This document shows, piece after piece, positions 1-8,240 of a stretch of DNA of 64,000 bases; positions within the stretch are counted from its first letter, which is position 1, and the number at the start of each line of letters is the position of its first letter. A program made the translations under genes and the position numbers. Source of the DNA: Streptantibioticus silvisoli (GTDB lineage Bacteria; Actinomycetota; Actinomycetes; Streptomycetales; Streptomycetaceae); the NCBI RefSeq assembly GCF_027947535.2, contig NZ_JAAGKO020000026.1:1-64000 (forward strand), written 5' to 3'. Below the pieces are notes generated by a model that made no database searches, had not been told where the DNA came from, and saw only the letters and a list, made by a program, of their open reading frames with translations.

Positions 1-132
1 AGTCCCACCAACCCCGCCCACCCCGTCCCCGTAAGGTGAGCCGGACACCCGTCAACCGTTGTCCACAGCCGTGTCCACCGGCGTTCCCGGGCCGCCGGGG
101 GGCCGCCGTCGTGCGAGGAGAGCCGTACCGTC

Positions 133-1395
133 ATGGACCACAACGAGGCGCCCGCCTACCCGGTCGGGCTGCGGCTGGCCGGGCGGCGGGTCGTCGTGCT
201 CGGCGGTGGACAGGTGGCGCAGCGGCGGCTGCCCCCGCTGGTGGCGGCCGGCGCCGACGTGCTGCTGGTCGCGCCGTCGGTCACCCCGTCCGTCGAGGGC
301 ATGATCACCGCCGGCGAACTGCGCTGGGAGCAGCGCGGTTACCGGCCCGGGGACCTGGCAGGCGCCTGGTACGCGGTCGTGGCCACCGACGACCCGGCCG
401 CCAACGCCGCGGCCTCGGCGGAGGCCGAGGAACGCCGGGTCTGGTGCGTGCGCAGCGACGACGCGGCGGCGGCCACCGCCTGGACACCGGCCACCGGGCG
501 CGGCGACGGCGTGACGGTCGCGGTGCTGACCGGCGGCGACCCGCGCCGGTCGGCGGCGGTGCGCGACGCGGTCCTGGAGGGGCTGCGGGACGGCACGCTG
601 GCGGCGCCCCGGCACCGGTCGCGTACCGCCGGGGTGGCCCTGGTCGGCGGCGGTCCCGGCGACCCGGACCTCATCACGGTGCGCGGCCGGCGGCTGCTGG
701 CCGAGGCCGACGTGGTCATCGCCGACCGGCTCGGCCCGCGTTCCCTGCTGGACGAACTGCCGCCGCACGTCGAGGTGATCGACGCGGCGAAGCTGCCGTA
801 CGGCCGGGCCATGGCGCAGGAGGCCATCAATGCGGCGCTGGTCGAGCACGCCCGGGCCGGCAAGGCGGTCGTGCGGCTCAAGGGTGGCGACCCGTTCGTC
901 TTCGGGCGGGGCATGGAGGAGGTGCTGGCGCTGGCCGAGGCGGGCATCGCGTGCACGGTCGTGCCGGGCATCAGCAGCTCCGTCGCGGTGCCGGCCGCCG
1001 CCGGTATCCCGGTGACGCACCGCGGGGTCGCGCACGAGTTCACCGTGGTCAGCGGCCACGTCGCGCCCGACGACCCGCGGTCGCTGGTGGACTGGGCGGC
1101 GCTGGCCCGTTCGCGCGGCACGCTGGTGCTGCTGATGGCGGTCGGCAACGCCGCCGCCATCGCCGCCGCCCTCATCGCCCACGGCCGCGACCCCGGCACC
1201 CCGGCCGCCGTCGTCCAGGACGGCACCACCGAGACCCAGCGCCGCGTCGACGCCACCCTGGCCACCCTCGGCGCCACCGTCACCGCCGAGGCCGTGCGCC
1301 CGCCGGCGATCATCGTCATCGGCGACGTGGTCACCGTGGCCGGCGCCCCGGCGGGGCCCACCGCATCGCAGGAGGACGACCGTTCCCGTGGCTGA
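133..1395 (+). CDS. cysG: Siroheme synthase: precorrin-2 dehydrogenase fused to uroporphyrinogen-III C-methyltransferase
   Basis: The 420-aa protein has two parts. Residues about 12-160 form a Rossmann domain with a GGGQVAQRR nucleotide-binding turn near residue 24, as in the NAD-dependent precorrin-2 dehydrogenase/ferrochelatase (CysG-N, Met8p). Residues about 168-410 are a SUMT domain, with the VGGGPGDPDLIT motif at its start and the VRLKGGDPFVFGRG motif. The family methylates uroporphyrinogen III with SAM to precorrin-2 and oxidises that towards sirohydrochlorin, feeding siroheme for sulfite and nitrite reductases and possibly cobalamin. The ATG at 133 lies 12 nt behind a GGAG; no other start fits better. 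It overlaps the following methyltransferase gene by 8 bp, which suggests translational coupling. Only the chelatase activity is uncertain. Confidence 0.93.
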   Translation: MDHNEAPAYPVGLRLAGRRVVVLGGGQVAQRRLPPLVAAGADVLLVAPSVTPSVEGMITAGELRWEQRGYRPGDLAGAWYAVVATDDPAANAAASAEAEERRVWCVRSDDAAAATAWTPATGRGDGVTVAVLTGGDPRRSAAVRDAVLEGLRDGTLAAPRHRSRTAGVALVGGGPGDPDLITVRGRRLLAEADVVIADRLGPRSLLDELPPHVEVIDAAKLPYGRAMAQEAINAALVEHARAGKAVVRLKGGDPFVFGRGMEEVLALAEAGIACTVVPGISSSVAVPAAAGIPVTHRGVAHEFTVVSGHVAPDDPRSLVDWAALARSRGTLVLLMAVGNAAAIAAALIAHGRDPGTPAAVVQDGTTETQRRVDATLATLGATVTAEAVRPPAIIVIGDVVTVAGAPAGPTASQEDDRSRG

Positions 1396-2206
1396 GCCGA
1401 TCACCGTCGACGACCCCGCCGACCCGCGCCTGCACGACTACACCGGCCTGACCGACGTCGAACTGCGCCGCCGCCGCGAACCGGCCGAAGGACTGTTCAT
1501 CGCCGAGGGCGAGAAGGTCATCCGCCGCGCCGGGCAGGCCGGTTACCCGATGCGCTCCATGCTGCTGTCGGCCAAGTGGGCCGGGCCGATGCGCGACGTC
1601 ATCGAGGCCTCGCCCGCGCCGGTCTACCTGGTCGACCCGCAGCTGGCCGAACACGTCACCGGCTACCACGTGCACCGCGGCGCCCTGGCCTCCATGGGCC
1701 GCAAACCGTTGCCGGCCCCCGCCGAGGTGCTGTCCGGCGCCCGGCGGGTGGCGGTCATGGAGGCGGTCAACGACCACACCAACATCGGCGCGATCTTCCG
1801 CAGCGCCGCCGCCCTCGGCATGGACGCCGTGCTGCTCTCCCCGGACTGCGCCGACCCGCTGTACCGGCGGTCGGTGAAGGTGTCGATGGGCGCGGTCTTC
1901 TCCGTCCCCTACGCCCGGCTCACCGACTGGCCGCACGGCCTGGCGACGGTGCGCGAGGCGGGCTTCGAGGTGCTGGCCCTCACCCCGGCGGCCGGCTCCG
2001 TCCCGCTCGACGAGGTCGCCGCGCACCGGACGGACCGCGTCGCGCTGCTGCTCGGCGCGGAGGGCGACGGCCTCACCGCCCGCGCCATCGCCGCCGCCGA
2101 CCGCCCGGTGCGCATCCCGATGGCGCACGGCATCGACTCGCTCAACGTGGGCGCGGCGGCGGCCGTCGCCTTCTACGCGGTCACCACCGGCCGGCCACCG
2201 GCCTGA
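1388..2206 (+). CDS. SpoU/TrmH-family RNA 2'-O-methyltransferase
   Basis: The 272-aa protein is a SPOUT methyltransferase of the TrmH/SpoU type. The three family motifs are visible: asparagine followed by GAIFRSAAALG near residue 131, LLGAEGDGL near 219 and IPMAHGIDSLNVGAAAAV near 241, which build the trefoil-knot SAM site. The first ~110 residues match the substrate-binding extension found in 23S rRNA G2251-type and related enzymes. The exact target nucleotide (rRNA or tRNA) cannot be read from sequence. The GTG start at 1388 lies inside the end of the siroheme synthase gene, so both are probably on one transcript. Confidence 0.9.
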   Translation: MAEPITVDDPADPRLHDYTGLTDVELRRRREPAEGLFIAEGEKVIRRAGQAGYPMRSMLLSAKWAGPMRDVIEASPAPVYLVDPQLAEHVTGYHVHRGALASMGRKPLPAPAEVLSGARRVAVMEAVNDHTNIGAIFRSAAALGMDAVLLSPDCADPLYRRSVKVSMGAVFSVPYARLTDWPHGLATVREAGFEVLALTPAAGSVPLDEVAAHRTDRVALLLGAEGDGLTARAIAAADRPVRIPMAHGIDSLNVGAAAAVAFYAVTTGRPPA

Positions 2207-2237
2207 ACCGGCGCCGCCCGGCAGCACGCTGCCCGAC

Positions 2238-2346
2238 CGGCGGTACGCGTTGACCGCCGGCACGTCTCGGCCGACGGTACGCGTCGACGCCGGCACGTCT
2301 CGGTCGGCGATACGTCCCCGACCGGCGGTACGTCCCCGGCCGTACG
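2238..2346. repeat. Imperfect tandem repeat between convergent genes
   Basis: Two ~33-bp units (ggtacgcgttgaccgccggc..., then cggtacgcgtcgacgccggc...) are followed by two shorter ~18-bp units built on ggtacgtccccggcc. The block occupies the gap between the methyltransferase gene and the convergent acyl-CoA dehydrogenase gene. No gene was found in it. Function unknown; replication slippage could explain it. Confidence 0.6.
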
Positions 2347-2475
2347 CCTGATGAGCCGTACGGCCCTGCGAGGCGTACGGCCCGACGGAGGCGTACTGCT
2401 GGACGGTGCCGCACCGCGGGCGCCGGCCGTACCGCCCGGCGCCCTACCGCTCCCTTCGTCCGCCGGTTCGCCGGG

Positions 2476-3600
2476 TCACGACTCCGGCGCGGGCGGTGGC
2501 AGTCGGACCGCGGCGGCCAGCAGTGCCCGGTGCCGGCCGGGCGTGCCCAGTGCCAGCTCGTCGGCCTTGGCCCGCTTGAGGTACAGGTGGGCCGGGTGCT
2601 CCCACGTCATGCCGATGCCGCCGTGCAACTGGACGCACTCCTCGGCCGCGTGCACCGCCACCCGCGAGCAGTACGCCTGCGCGACGCTCACCGCGACCGG
2701 CGCGTCCGGCGAGGAGACGGCCAGCGCGTCGGCGGCCGCCCGCGCCGCGGCCCGTGCCGAGACCACCTCCTGCCACAGGTCCGCCAGCCGGTGCTTGACC
2801 GCCTGGAACGAACCGACCACCCGGGCGAACTGCCGCCGCTCACCGAGGTAGGCCACCGTCATCTCCAGGCACCGCTCGGCCACCCCCAGCTGTTCGGACG
2901 CCAGCAGCCCCGCACCGGCCAGCAACCCGGCCTCCAGCGCCCGCGCCGCCGTCCCCGCACCGGCCACCGCCCGGCCGGCCGCGCCGTCGAACACCACATG
3001 GGCGACCGGCCGGGTGAGGTCCAGCGACACCACCGGTTCCACCCGCACCCCGGCCGCGCCCACCGGCACCTCGAAGAGCCCGGGGCCGTCCGGGCCGGTC
3101 GCCGGCACCAGCAGCACGCCGTCCGCCGACACGTCGGCCACGCTCGTCACCCGCCCGGTCAGCGCGCCGTCCGCGCCGGCCCGTACTGCCGCCGGGAACG
3201 CCGCGCCCGGCGTGGTCGTCAACGGCACCGCCACCGCGGCCGGCAGCTCACCGGCGGCGATCCGCTTCAGCGTCTGCGGCGCGTCGGCCACCGCGAGCAC
3301 CGCCGTCGCCATCGCCACGCCCAGGAACGGCACCGGCGCCACCGCGCGGCCCAGCTCCTCCATGACGACGGCCAGTTCACGCGCCGACGCACCCTGGCCG
3401 CCGGCCTGCTCCGGCACCGTCAGCCCGGCCAGGCCCAGGTCGGCCGCCAGCCTGCGGTACAGCGCCATGTCGTACGGCTGCGCGCTCTCGCAGCGCGCCA
3501 GCACCGCGGCCGGCGGGCAGTGGTCGGCCAGTACGTCCCGCACTGCGGCGCGCAGGTCGTCCTCGACGTCGGAATACAGCAGATCGGGGGAGCCGGTCAT
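2476..3600 (-). CDS. Acyl-CoA dehydrogenase, small partner of a heteromeric pair
   Basis: The 374-aa flavoprotein has the acyl-CoA dehydrogenase fold: an N-terminal helical domain, a central beta domain that is poorly conserved here, and a C-terminal domain with SFQAVKHRLADLW and HGGIGMTWEHPAHLYLKRAK. These enzymes put a 2,3 double bond into acyl-CoA thioesters and pass electrons to ETF. It overlaps the preceding dehydrogenase gene by 4 bp. Two unequal acyl-CoA dehydrogenase genes in tandem is the arrangement of the actinobacterial alpha2beta2 enzymes used in steroid breakdown (FadE28/FadE29 type), so a heterotetramer is likely. The substrate is inferred only. The central domain seems to lack the usual flavin-binding signature, which fits a partner subunit. 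Confidence 0.85.
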   Translation of the reverse strand: MTGSPDLLYSDVEDDLRAAVRDVLADHCPPAAVLARCESAQPYDMALYRRLAADLGLAGLTVPEQAGGQGASARELAVVMEELGRAVAPVPFLGVAMATAVLAVADAPQTLKRIAAGELPAAVAVPLTTTPGAAFPAAVRAGADGALTGRVTSVADVSADGVLLVPATGPDGPGLFEVPVGAAGVRVEPVVSLDLTRPVAHVVFDGAAGRAVAGAGTAARALEAGLLAGAGLLASEQLGVAERCLEMTVAYLGERRQFARVVGSFQAVKHRLADLWQEVVSARAAARAAADALAVSSPDAPVAVSVAQAYCSRVAVHAAEECVQLHGGIGMTWEHPAHLYLKRAKADELALGTPGRHRALLAAAVRLPPPAPES

Positions 3601-4817
3601 CGGGGCAGGTCCTTCCAGGCGACGTCCTTGTCGTTACGCGGCTCGGCGGGCAGGCCCAGCACCCGCTCGGCGATGATGTTGCGCAGGATCTCCGACGTGC
3701 CGCCCTCGATCGAATTCCCCTTGGCCCGCAGATAGCGGTAACCGGCGTCCCGCCCGTAGAAGTCGACCTTCTCCGGCCGGACCATCGTCCAGTCCTCGTA
3801 CCGCAGCCCGTCCTCGCCCAGCAGCTCCACCTCGAAGCCGCTGATCCGCTGGTTGAGCCCGGCGAACGCCAGCTTCAGCCCCGAACCCTCCGGGCCCGGC
3901 GCGCCGACCGCCAGCTGCTGGCGCACCCGCTCCGCGCCGAGCCGGGCGACCTCGGCCTCCACCCACAGCTCCAGCAACCGGTCGTGCAGCTGGAGGGTGC
4001 GCAGCTCCGGGCGTTCCCGCCAGACGGCCGCCGCGCGGGCGATCATGCCGCCCTCCCGGGGCAGCGGATTGCCGCCGATCGCCACCCGCTCGTTCATCAG
4101 CGTGGCCTGCGCGACCCGCCATCCGTCGCCCTCGTCGCCCAGCCGGTGCGCGTCCGGGATCCGGACCCCGGTCAGGAAGACCTCGTTGAACTCCGCCTCA
4201 CCGGTGATCTGCCGCAGCGGCCGCACCTCGACGCCCGGCGCGGTCATGTCGCACACGAAGTACGTGATGCCGCGGTGCTTCGGCACGTCCGGGTCGGTCC
4301 GCGCGATGAGGATCGCCCAGCGCGCGGTGTGCGCGCTGGAGGTCCACACCTTCTGCCCGTCGACCACCCAGGTGTCGCCGTCCCGCACCGCCCGGGTCCG
4401 CAGCGAGGCCAGGTCGGAGCCCGCGCCCGGCTCGCTGAACAGCTGGCACCAGACCTCCTCGCCGGTCCACAGCGGCCGCAGGAACCGCTCCTTCTGCTCC
4501 GGCGTGCCGTACCGCAGGATGGTCGGCGCGGCCATGCCCAGGCCGATCCCGATCCGCTGCGGATCGTTGTCCGGGGCGCCGGCCGCGGCCAGCTCGGCGT
4601 CCGCCACCGCCTGGAGCGAGCGCGGCGCGCCCAGTCCGCCCAGCCCCACCGGGAAGTGCGCCCACGCCAGCCCCGCGTCGAACCGGGCCCGCAGGAACTC
4701 CGTCCGCTCCGTCACCGCCGGATCGTGCGCGGCCAGGAACTCCCGCACCCGCTCCCGCACCTCGTCCGGTCCCCACCCCGCTGAACCCGGACCTGTACCG
4801 CCGTCGTCCGTCGTCAT
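3597..4817 (-). CDS. Acyl-CoA dehydrogenase, large partner of a heteromeric pair
   Basis: The 406-aa protein is a FadE-type acyl-CoA dehydrogenase. WCQLFSEPGAGSDLASLRTRA is the classical flavin and substrate motif of the middle domain, and EGGTSEILRNIIAERVLGLP closes the C-terminal domain. It is the first gene of a two-gene minus-strand operon with the smaller dehydrogenase (4-bp overlap). The ATG at 4817 is preceded by a strong GGAGAGGAG on the minus strand. A palindrome 41 nt upstream (4858-4871) resembles the KstR2 operator, which suggests control by a TetR-family repressor and a role in sterol-ring or branched acyl-CoA breakdown. No repressor, thiolase or CoA ligase gene is adjacent, so the pathway is a guess. 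Confidence 0.88.
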   Translation of the reverse strand: MTTDDGGTGPGSAGWGPDEVRERVREFLAAHDPAVTERTEFLRARFDAGLAWAHFPVGLGGLGAPRSLQAVADAELAAAGAPDNDPQRIGIGLGMAAPTILRYGTPEQKERFLRPLWTGEEVWCQLFSEPGAGSDLASLRTRAVRDGDTWVVDGQKVWTSSAHTARWAILIARTDPDVPKHRGITYFVCDMTAPGVEVRPLRQITGEAEFNEVFLTGVRIPDAHRLGDEGDGWRVAQATLMNERVAIGGNPLPREGGMIARAAAVWRERPELRTLQLHDRLLELWVEAEVARLGAERVRQQLAVGAPGPEGSGLKLAFAGLNQRISGFEVELLGEDGLRYEDWTMVRPEKVDFYGRDAGYRYLRAKGNSIEGGTSEILRNIIAERVLGLPAEPRNDKDVAWKDLPR

Positions 4818-4857
4818 CGCCGCGTCTCCTCTCCGGCGCCCGTGTCACCGATATCTA

Positions 4858-4871
4858 AGCAAGCGCTTGGA
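4858..4871. promoter_or_regulatory. KstR2-like TetR-family operator
   Basis: The site agcaagcgcttgga contains a perfect 10-bp palindrome, caagcgcttg, and matches the published KstR2 motif AnCAAGnnCTTGnT at every fixed position except the last. It lies 41 nt upstream of the first acyl-CoA dehydrogenase start, where a repressor would block transcription. The CAAGCGCTTG core also occurs in operators of other TetR repressors, so KstR2 itself is not proven. Confidence 0.55.
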
Positions 4872-5180
4872 AACGTATCGCGATCGACGCTGGACACGCC
4901 AGACCTCGAACGGGTGAACGGTTGGGCGACGGGTGAACGGAGCGGGAGACGAGCCCGGAGAAGCCGCGGACGAACGCGCGAAGGGGCGGTGTCCCGGGGG
5001 GCGGGGGTGCTGGCGGGGGAGGGAGGGCGCCCCGGCGAGGCCGAAGACCGCGTCCCGGCGGGGAATGCGCCCGCATCCCGGTGAGGGCCGCCCCGGCGTA
5101 CGCCGTCCGGGCCGCCCCGCCGGACGCCGTCCGGGCCGGTGTCAGGCGGTGGCCGGGCCGGTGTCGGGCGGAGGTCAGCG
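4872..5180. other. Intergenic stretch without recognised gene
   Basis: The rest of the gap between the dehydrogenase operon start and the kinase stop is G/C-rich low-complexity DNA. A short direct repeat, gtcaggcggtggccgggcc, appears near 5141 and again near 5179, the second copy running into the end of the kinase gene. No reading frame with coding character, tRNA or convincing terminator was seen. Confidence 0.5.
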
Positions 5181-6467
5181 TCAGGCGGTGGCCGGGCCCT
5201 CGGCCGGCGCCGGAGCGTCGAGCTGCCGGCCGACCGGGATGCGGCCCGGGTGGCCCAGACCGCGTGACGGGCCCTGGCAGCCCTGGGCGACCGCGATGCC
5301 GAGGGCGACCAGCAGCGTCACCGTGACGAAGACGATGATCCGCTGTCGCAGCAGCCGGCGGTTCGGCCCGGGGCCGGGGCGGCGGCCGGCCGCCGTGCGC
5401 GGTACCGGGGTCCGCGGCGCGGGCGGGCGGGCCGCGGAACGGGCGGGCGTGCGGCCCGACCGGGGAGCCGGGGTGCGCTGCGCCGTGCCGGACGGCGCGG
5501 CGCGGCCGGAGCCGGCCTCCTGCCCGGCCCGCTGCTCGGTGTGCTGCTCGACGTAGCGGGCGGCCCGCTGCCCGGTCGGACGCTCCGGGTGCGGCCCCGC
5601 CGCCTTGGGCAGCACCGGGCCCTCCCGGCGCAGCGGGTCGGTGCCGCGGGCCTCCCGGGCGGCGATCTCCGCCAGCCGTTCGGCCAGCCGGGCGGTGTCC
5701 GGACGGTCCTCCGGCTCCTTGGCCAGGCACGCGTACACCAGCGGCGCCAGCGAGTCCGGCACGCCGCGCAGGTCCGGCTCCTCGTGCACCACCCGGTAGA
5801 GCATGACCTCCGAACTGCCCTGTCCGAACGGCGAGTCGGCGGCCGCCGCGTACGCCAGCGTCGCGCCGAAGGCGAACACGTCCGTCGCCGGGGTGACCGC
5901 CGCGCCGCGCACCTGCTCCGGCGCCAGGAAGCCGGGGGAGCCGACCGCGGTGCCCACGTGGGTCAAGGTGCTCGCCCCGGTCGCCCACGCGATGCCGAAG
6001 TCGATGATCCGCGGGCCCTTCGGCGACAGCAGGATGTTCGACGGCTTGAGGTCCCGGTGCACCACGCCCGCGTCGTGCACCGCCACCAGCCCCTCGGCCA
6101 GCGCGGCGCCGATCGAGGCGACCTCGGCGGCCGGCAGCGGGCCGTCGGCGCCCACCCGGTCGTACAGCGAGGGCCCCGGTACGTACTGCGTGGCGAACCA
6201 CGGCCGTTCGGTCTCCAGGTCGGCGGCGACCAGCCGTGCCGTGCAGCCGCCGCGGATGCGCCGCGCCGCCGACACCTCGCGGGCGAACCGCTGCCGGAAC
6301 TCCTGGTCCTCGGCCAGCTCCGGCCGGATCACCTTCAGCGCCACCCGCTGGCCCCGTTTGTCCGACCCCAGGTACACCACGCCCATGCCGCCGGCGCCGA
6401 GCCGCCGGTGCAGCCGGAACGAGCCGACGACACGCGGGTCCTCGCGCCGGAGCCGCATCATCGTCAT
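5181..6467 (-). CDS. Membrane-anchored Hanks-type Ser/Thr protein kinase
   Basis: The 428-aa protein carries a complete kinase domain at residues ~15-270: GAGGMG glycine loop (24-29), VALK lysine 45, HRDLKPSN catalytic loop (137-144), DFG 156-158 and an APE-type motif. A ~95-residue Pro/Ala/Arg-rich linker follows, then one hydrophobic segment (~374-395) and a short ~32-residue outer tail with no PASTA repeats, so no obvious ligand-binding module. The open frame continues upstream to 6677, but the ATG at 6467 (protein start MTMM) has a GGGGAAG just before it and begins right ahead of kinase subdomain I. The gene stands alone and its substrates are unknown. Confidence 0.9.
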   Translation of the reverse strand: MTMMRLRREDPRVVGSFRLHRRLGAGGMGVVYLGSDKRGQRVALKVIRPELAEDQEFRQRFAREVSAARRIRGGCTARLVAADLETERPWFATQYVPGPSLYDRVGADGPLPAAEVASIGAALAEGLVAVHDAGVVHRDLKPSNILLSPKGPRIIDFGIAWATGASTLTHVGTAVGSPGFLAPEQVRGAAVTPATDVFAFGATLAYAAAADSPFGQGSSEVMLYRVVHEEPDLRGVPDSLAPLVYACLAKEPEDRPDTARLAERLAEIAAREARGTDPLRREGPVLPKAAGPHPERPTGQRAARYVEQHTEQRAGQEAGSGRAAPSGTAQRTPAPRSGRTPARSAARPPAPRTPVPRTAAGRRPGPGPNRRLLRQRIIVFVTVTLLVALGIAVAQGCQGPSRGLGHPGRIPVGRQLDAPAPAEGPATA

Positions 6468-6713
6468 GTTCTTCCCCTGGTTCCGGGTCCCGTGCTCATC
6501 GGGGACACGCCCCTCGCCGCCCGCCCTCGTCCGACTGACCGTGCCACAGCTTACGTACTGACCGCCCGTCGCGCGGCGAGGCGGCGCCCGCGACCAACCG
6601 TCGATTGTCAGTGCCGGGTGAGATCCTGGACACGTGGGGAGATTCCGCCGTACGGCCGGGGCGGAGCCTGCCCGCACACCTCATGGTTCCGTCCTGACAG
6701 GGGGATTGACGGC

Positions 6714-6968
6714 GTGAAAGGTGATCGCGTGGAGATAGTGGTGGACGCGGGTGACACCACCCGCACCTACGACATGGTGGCCACTCGTGCCGGACGGCGC
6801 GTGGAGACCGCGGTACGCCGCGGTGTGGTCGAGGTCAGCGAGGTGACGCGCAACGGAACCCCGGTGCGCACCGCCCGATTCATGGCGACCCGGGTCCTGG
6901 CCCTGGTCGAGCAGCCGGTGCCCAGGACCGGTCCGGACGAGCAGAAGGGGGCCGGCGCCGCCGCCTGA
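6714..6968 (+). CDS. Small conserved-type hypothetical protein, 84 aa
   Basis: This short soluble protein has alternating beta-like sequence (VEIVVDAG, RTYDMVATR, VEVSEVTRNGTPVRTARFMATRVLALVEQ) and a polar tail. I do not recognise a family. GTG 6714 has an AGGGGGA six bases upstream. A second in-frame GTG at 6729 (starting MEIVVDAG) also has a Shine-Dalgarno-like AAAGG and remains possible. Codon third positions are almost all G or C, supporting a real gene. It is divergent from the kinase gene, sharing a ~250-bp promoter region. Confidence 0.65.
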   Translation: MKGDRVEIVVDAGDTTRTYDMVATRAGRRVETAVRRGVVEVSEVTRNGTPVRTARFMATRVLALVEQPVPRTGPDEQKGAGAAA

Positions 6969-7166
6969 CCCGGGGGTCTGTCAGGGTCCGGACCCCCGCG
7001 TGTCCACCCAGGGGAGTAGACGGGGGCCCGGCACGTCATCCTCGGGGAGGCCGCCCAAGCGGTACGCGGGCATGACGACGCCGGGCGCCCGTGCGCCTAC
7101 CGTGGTGATCGAGCGGTGGACGACGGTTCTCGTCCCGCCGCGAACTGACCTACGGGGAGCAGCACG

Positions 7167-7379
7167 ATGGCGGGCAGCACGGCGGCGACGCGCACGGTCG
7201 AACGAGTACGCGTCCTGACCGCAGCGGTACTGCCCGGCCCGCGCCGCGACAGCACCCGGCATCCGCTGGTGGCCGCCGCGATGGCGGTTCCCGTCGCCCT
7301 GCTGCTCGCCGTCGCCTGCGGCGGCTGGCACGCCATGGCGGTACAAGCGTCGTCCGTGGCCGGTCTGATGGGGCGCTGA
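7167..7379 (+). CDS. Small single-span membrane protein, 70 aa
   Basis: The protein has a basic N-terminus, with arginines at about 9, 13, 15 and later, and one hydrophobic segment at residues ~36-54 (AAAMAVPVALLLAVACGGW), then a short tail. CGGGGAG precedes the ATG with good spacing. No family is recognised. It lies between a small unknown gene and the minus-strand tRNA cluster; an inverted repeat at 7462-7496 may end its transcript. Confidence 0.6.
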   Translation: MAGSTAATRTVERVRVLTAAVLPGPRRDSTRHPLVAAAMAVPVALLLAVACGGWHAMAVQASSVAGLMGR

Positions 7380-7461
7380 CGCGTCCCTCCGGTCCCGGGA
7401 GAGCGGCCCGGGCCGGGGCACCGGTACGAGACCCCGTGGGGACGGGGGCCGTCGGACGGCA

Positions 7462-7496
7462 CGAGGCCCGGACACCGATCAGGTGGCCGGGCCTCG
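7462..7496 (+). terminator. Inverted repeat downstream of the small membrane protein gene
   Basis: cgaggcccgg (7462-7471) pairs exactly with ccgggcctcg (7487-7496), and the loop can extend the stem by cac/gtg. It lies 80 bp after the stop of the small gene. There is no U tract, as is common in streptomycetes. Confidence 0.5.
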
Positions 7497-7552
7497 CCAC
7501 ATTCCCCGCGCGGCGGCCTCGCGCACCGGCCGGCCGCCCCGGTGACGGAAAG

Positions 7553-7601
7553 GACCAGGGCCCCCGCATCCGCGCACTGCGCGGGCGTGGGGGCCCTGGT
7601 C
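7553..7601 (-). terminator. Terminator hairpin of the tRNA cluster
   Basis: gaccagggccccc (7553-7565) is fully complementary to gggggccctggtc (7589-7601), with an additional GC-rich inner stem. It begins 5 bp beyond the 3' end of the last tRNA-Val, as expected for the end of the Gly-Cys-Val-Val-Val transcript. Confidence 0.75.
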
Positions 7602-7606
7602 ACTCG

Positions 7607-7678
7607 TGGACGATACTGGGATTGAACCAGTGACCTCTTCCGTGTCAGGGAAGCGCTCTCCCGCTGAGCTAATCGTCC
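7607..7678 (-). tRNA. tRNA-Val(GAC), copy 1
   Basis: A 72-nt cloverleaf is readable on the minus strand: acceptor GGACGAT/ATCGTCC, anticodon loop CTGACAC with anticodon GAC, T loop TTCAATC and discriminator A. CCA is not encoded. It is the most distal of three near-identical Val genes in the cluster. Confidence 0.96.
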
Positions 7679-7708
7679 GGGAGGTGGGTCGCTCGGACCC
7701 GGGTGGTG

Positions 7709-7780
7709 TACGCGATACTGGGATTGAACCAGTGACCTCTTCCGTGTCAGGGAAGCGCTCTCCCGCTGAGCTAATCGCGC
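7709..7780 (-). tRNA. tRNA-Val(GAC), copy 2 with variant acceptor stem
   Basis: It is identical to its neighbours in D, anticodon and T arms, but the acceptor is GCGCGAT/ATCGCGT, so the first pair is a G-U wobble and the next ones are changed in a paired way. Anticodon GAC, discriminator A, no encoded CCA. Confidence 0.95.
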
Positions 7781-7802
7781 GGGAAGGTCCTCGCGGACCT
7801 CG

Positions 7803-7874
7803 TGGACGATACTGGGATTGAACCAGTGACCTCTTCCGTGTCAGGGAAGCGCTCTCCCGCTGAGCTAATCGTCC
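7803..7874 (-). tRNA. tRNA-Val(GAC), copy 3
   Basis: The 72-nt sequence is the same as copy 1, with acceptor GGACGAT/ATCGTCC and anticodon GAC. It is separated from the tRNA-Cys gene by one base, so these must be processed from one precursor. Confidence 0.96.
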
Positions 7875-7875
7875 G

Positions 7876-7946
7876 AGGTGGAGACGGGATTTGAACCCGT
7901 GTAGACGGCTTTGCAGGCCGTTGCCTCGCCTCTCGGCCACTCCACC
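7876..7946 (-). tRNA. tRNA-Cys(GCA)
   Basis: A 71-nt cloverleaf with acceptor GGTGGAG/CTCCACC, anticodon loop CTGCAAA (anticodon GCA) and discriminator U73, the known cysteine identity element. It is the second gene of the cluster. Confidence 0.96.
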
Positions 7947-7973
7947 AGCGTGGTGGTCCGAAGACCTCCATCG

Positions 7974-8046
7974 AGCGGACGACGGGATTCGAACCCGCGA
8001 CCCTCACCTTGGCAAGGTGATGCTCTACCAACTGAGCCACGTCCGC
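7974..8046 (-). tRNA. tRNA-Gly(GCC)
   Basis: A 73-nt cloverleaf with acceptor GCGGACG/CGTCCGC, anticodon loop TTGCCAA (anticodon GCC) and discriminator U73, usual for bacterial tRNA-Gly. It is the first gene of the minus-strand cluster and lies ~45 nt from the promoter. Confidence 0.96.
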
Positions 8047-8090
8047 ATGCGCCGTGCTCCGGAGCCTCGTTTGCCCCGGCGACGTGTTGA

Positions 8091-8118
8091 ACTCTAGCGG
8101 AATTCCGCTCCAGCTCAA
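8091..8118 (-). promoter_or_regulatory. Promoter of the Gly-Cys-Val tRNA cluster
   Basis: Reading the minus strand, TTGAGC (8118-8113) and TAGAGT (8096-8091) are separated by 16 bp. This is a good housekeeping sigma-factor promoter, ending 44 nt before the tRNA-Gly 5' end. Confidence 0.7.
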
Positions 8119-8240
8119 ATTCGTTTCCGCAGCACGGCCGGGTGTCCCGCGCGGAAGTCCCGGCCCGAGCAGCGGTGATCGGAGAGGATGACCACACCGG
8201 AACGACCGACCAGGGGGCGGAGCGACGGAGGCAGGACACC

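Noticed and set aside
36-1451. Long Arg/Gly-rich frames overlapping the siroheme synthase gene, and similar frames throughout
   Set aside because: They are out-of-frame shadows caused by the high GC content: no family motifs, wrong codon bias, and a clear real gene on the same DNA.
7606-7822. Plus-strand frame through the tRNA cluster (repeated TGIEPVTSSVSGKRSPAELI)
   Set aside because: It is a translation of the antisense of three near-identical tRNA genes, a well-known annotation artefact.
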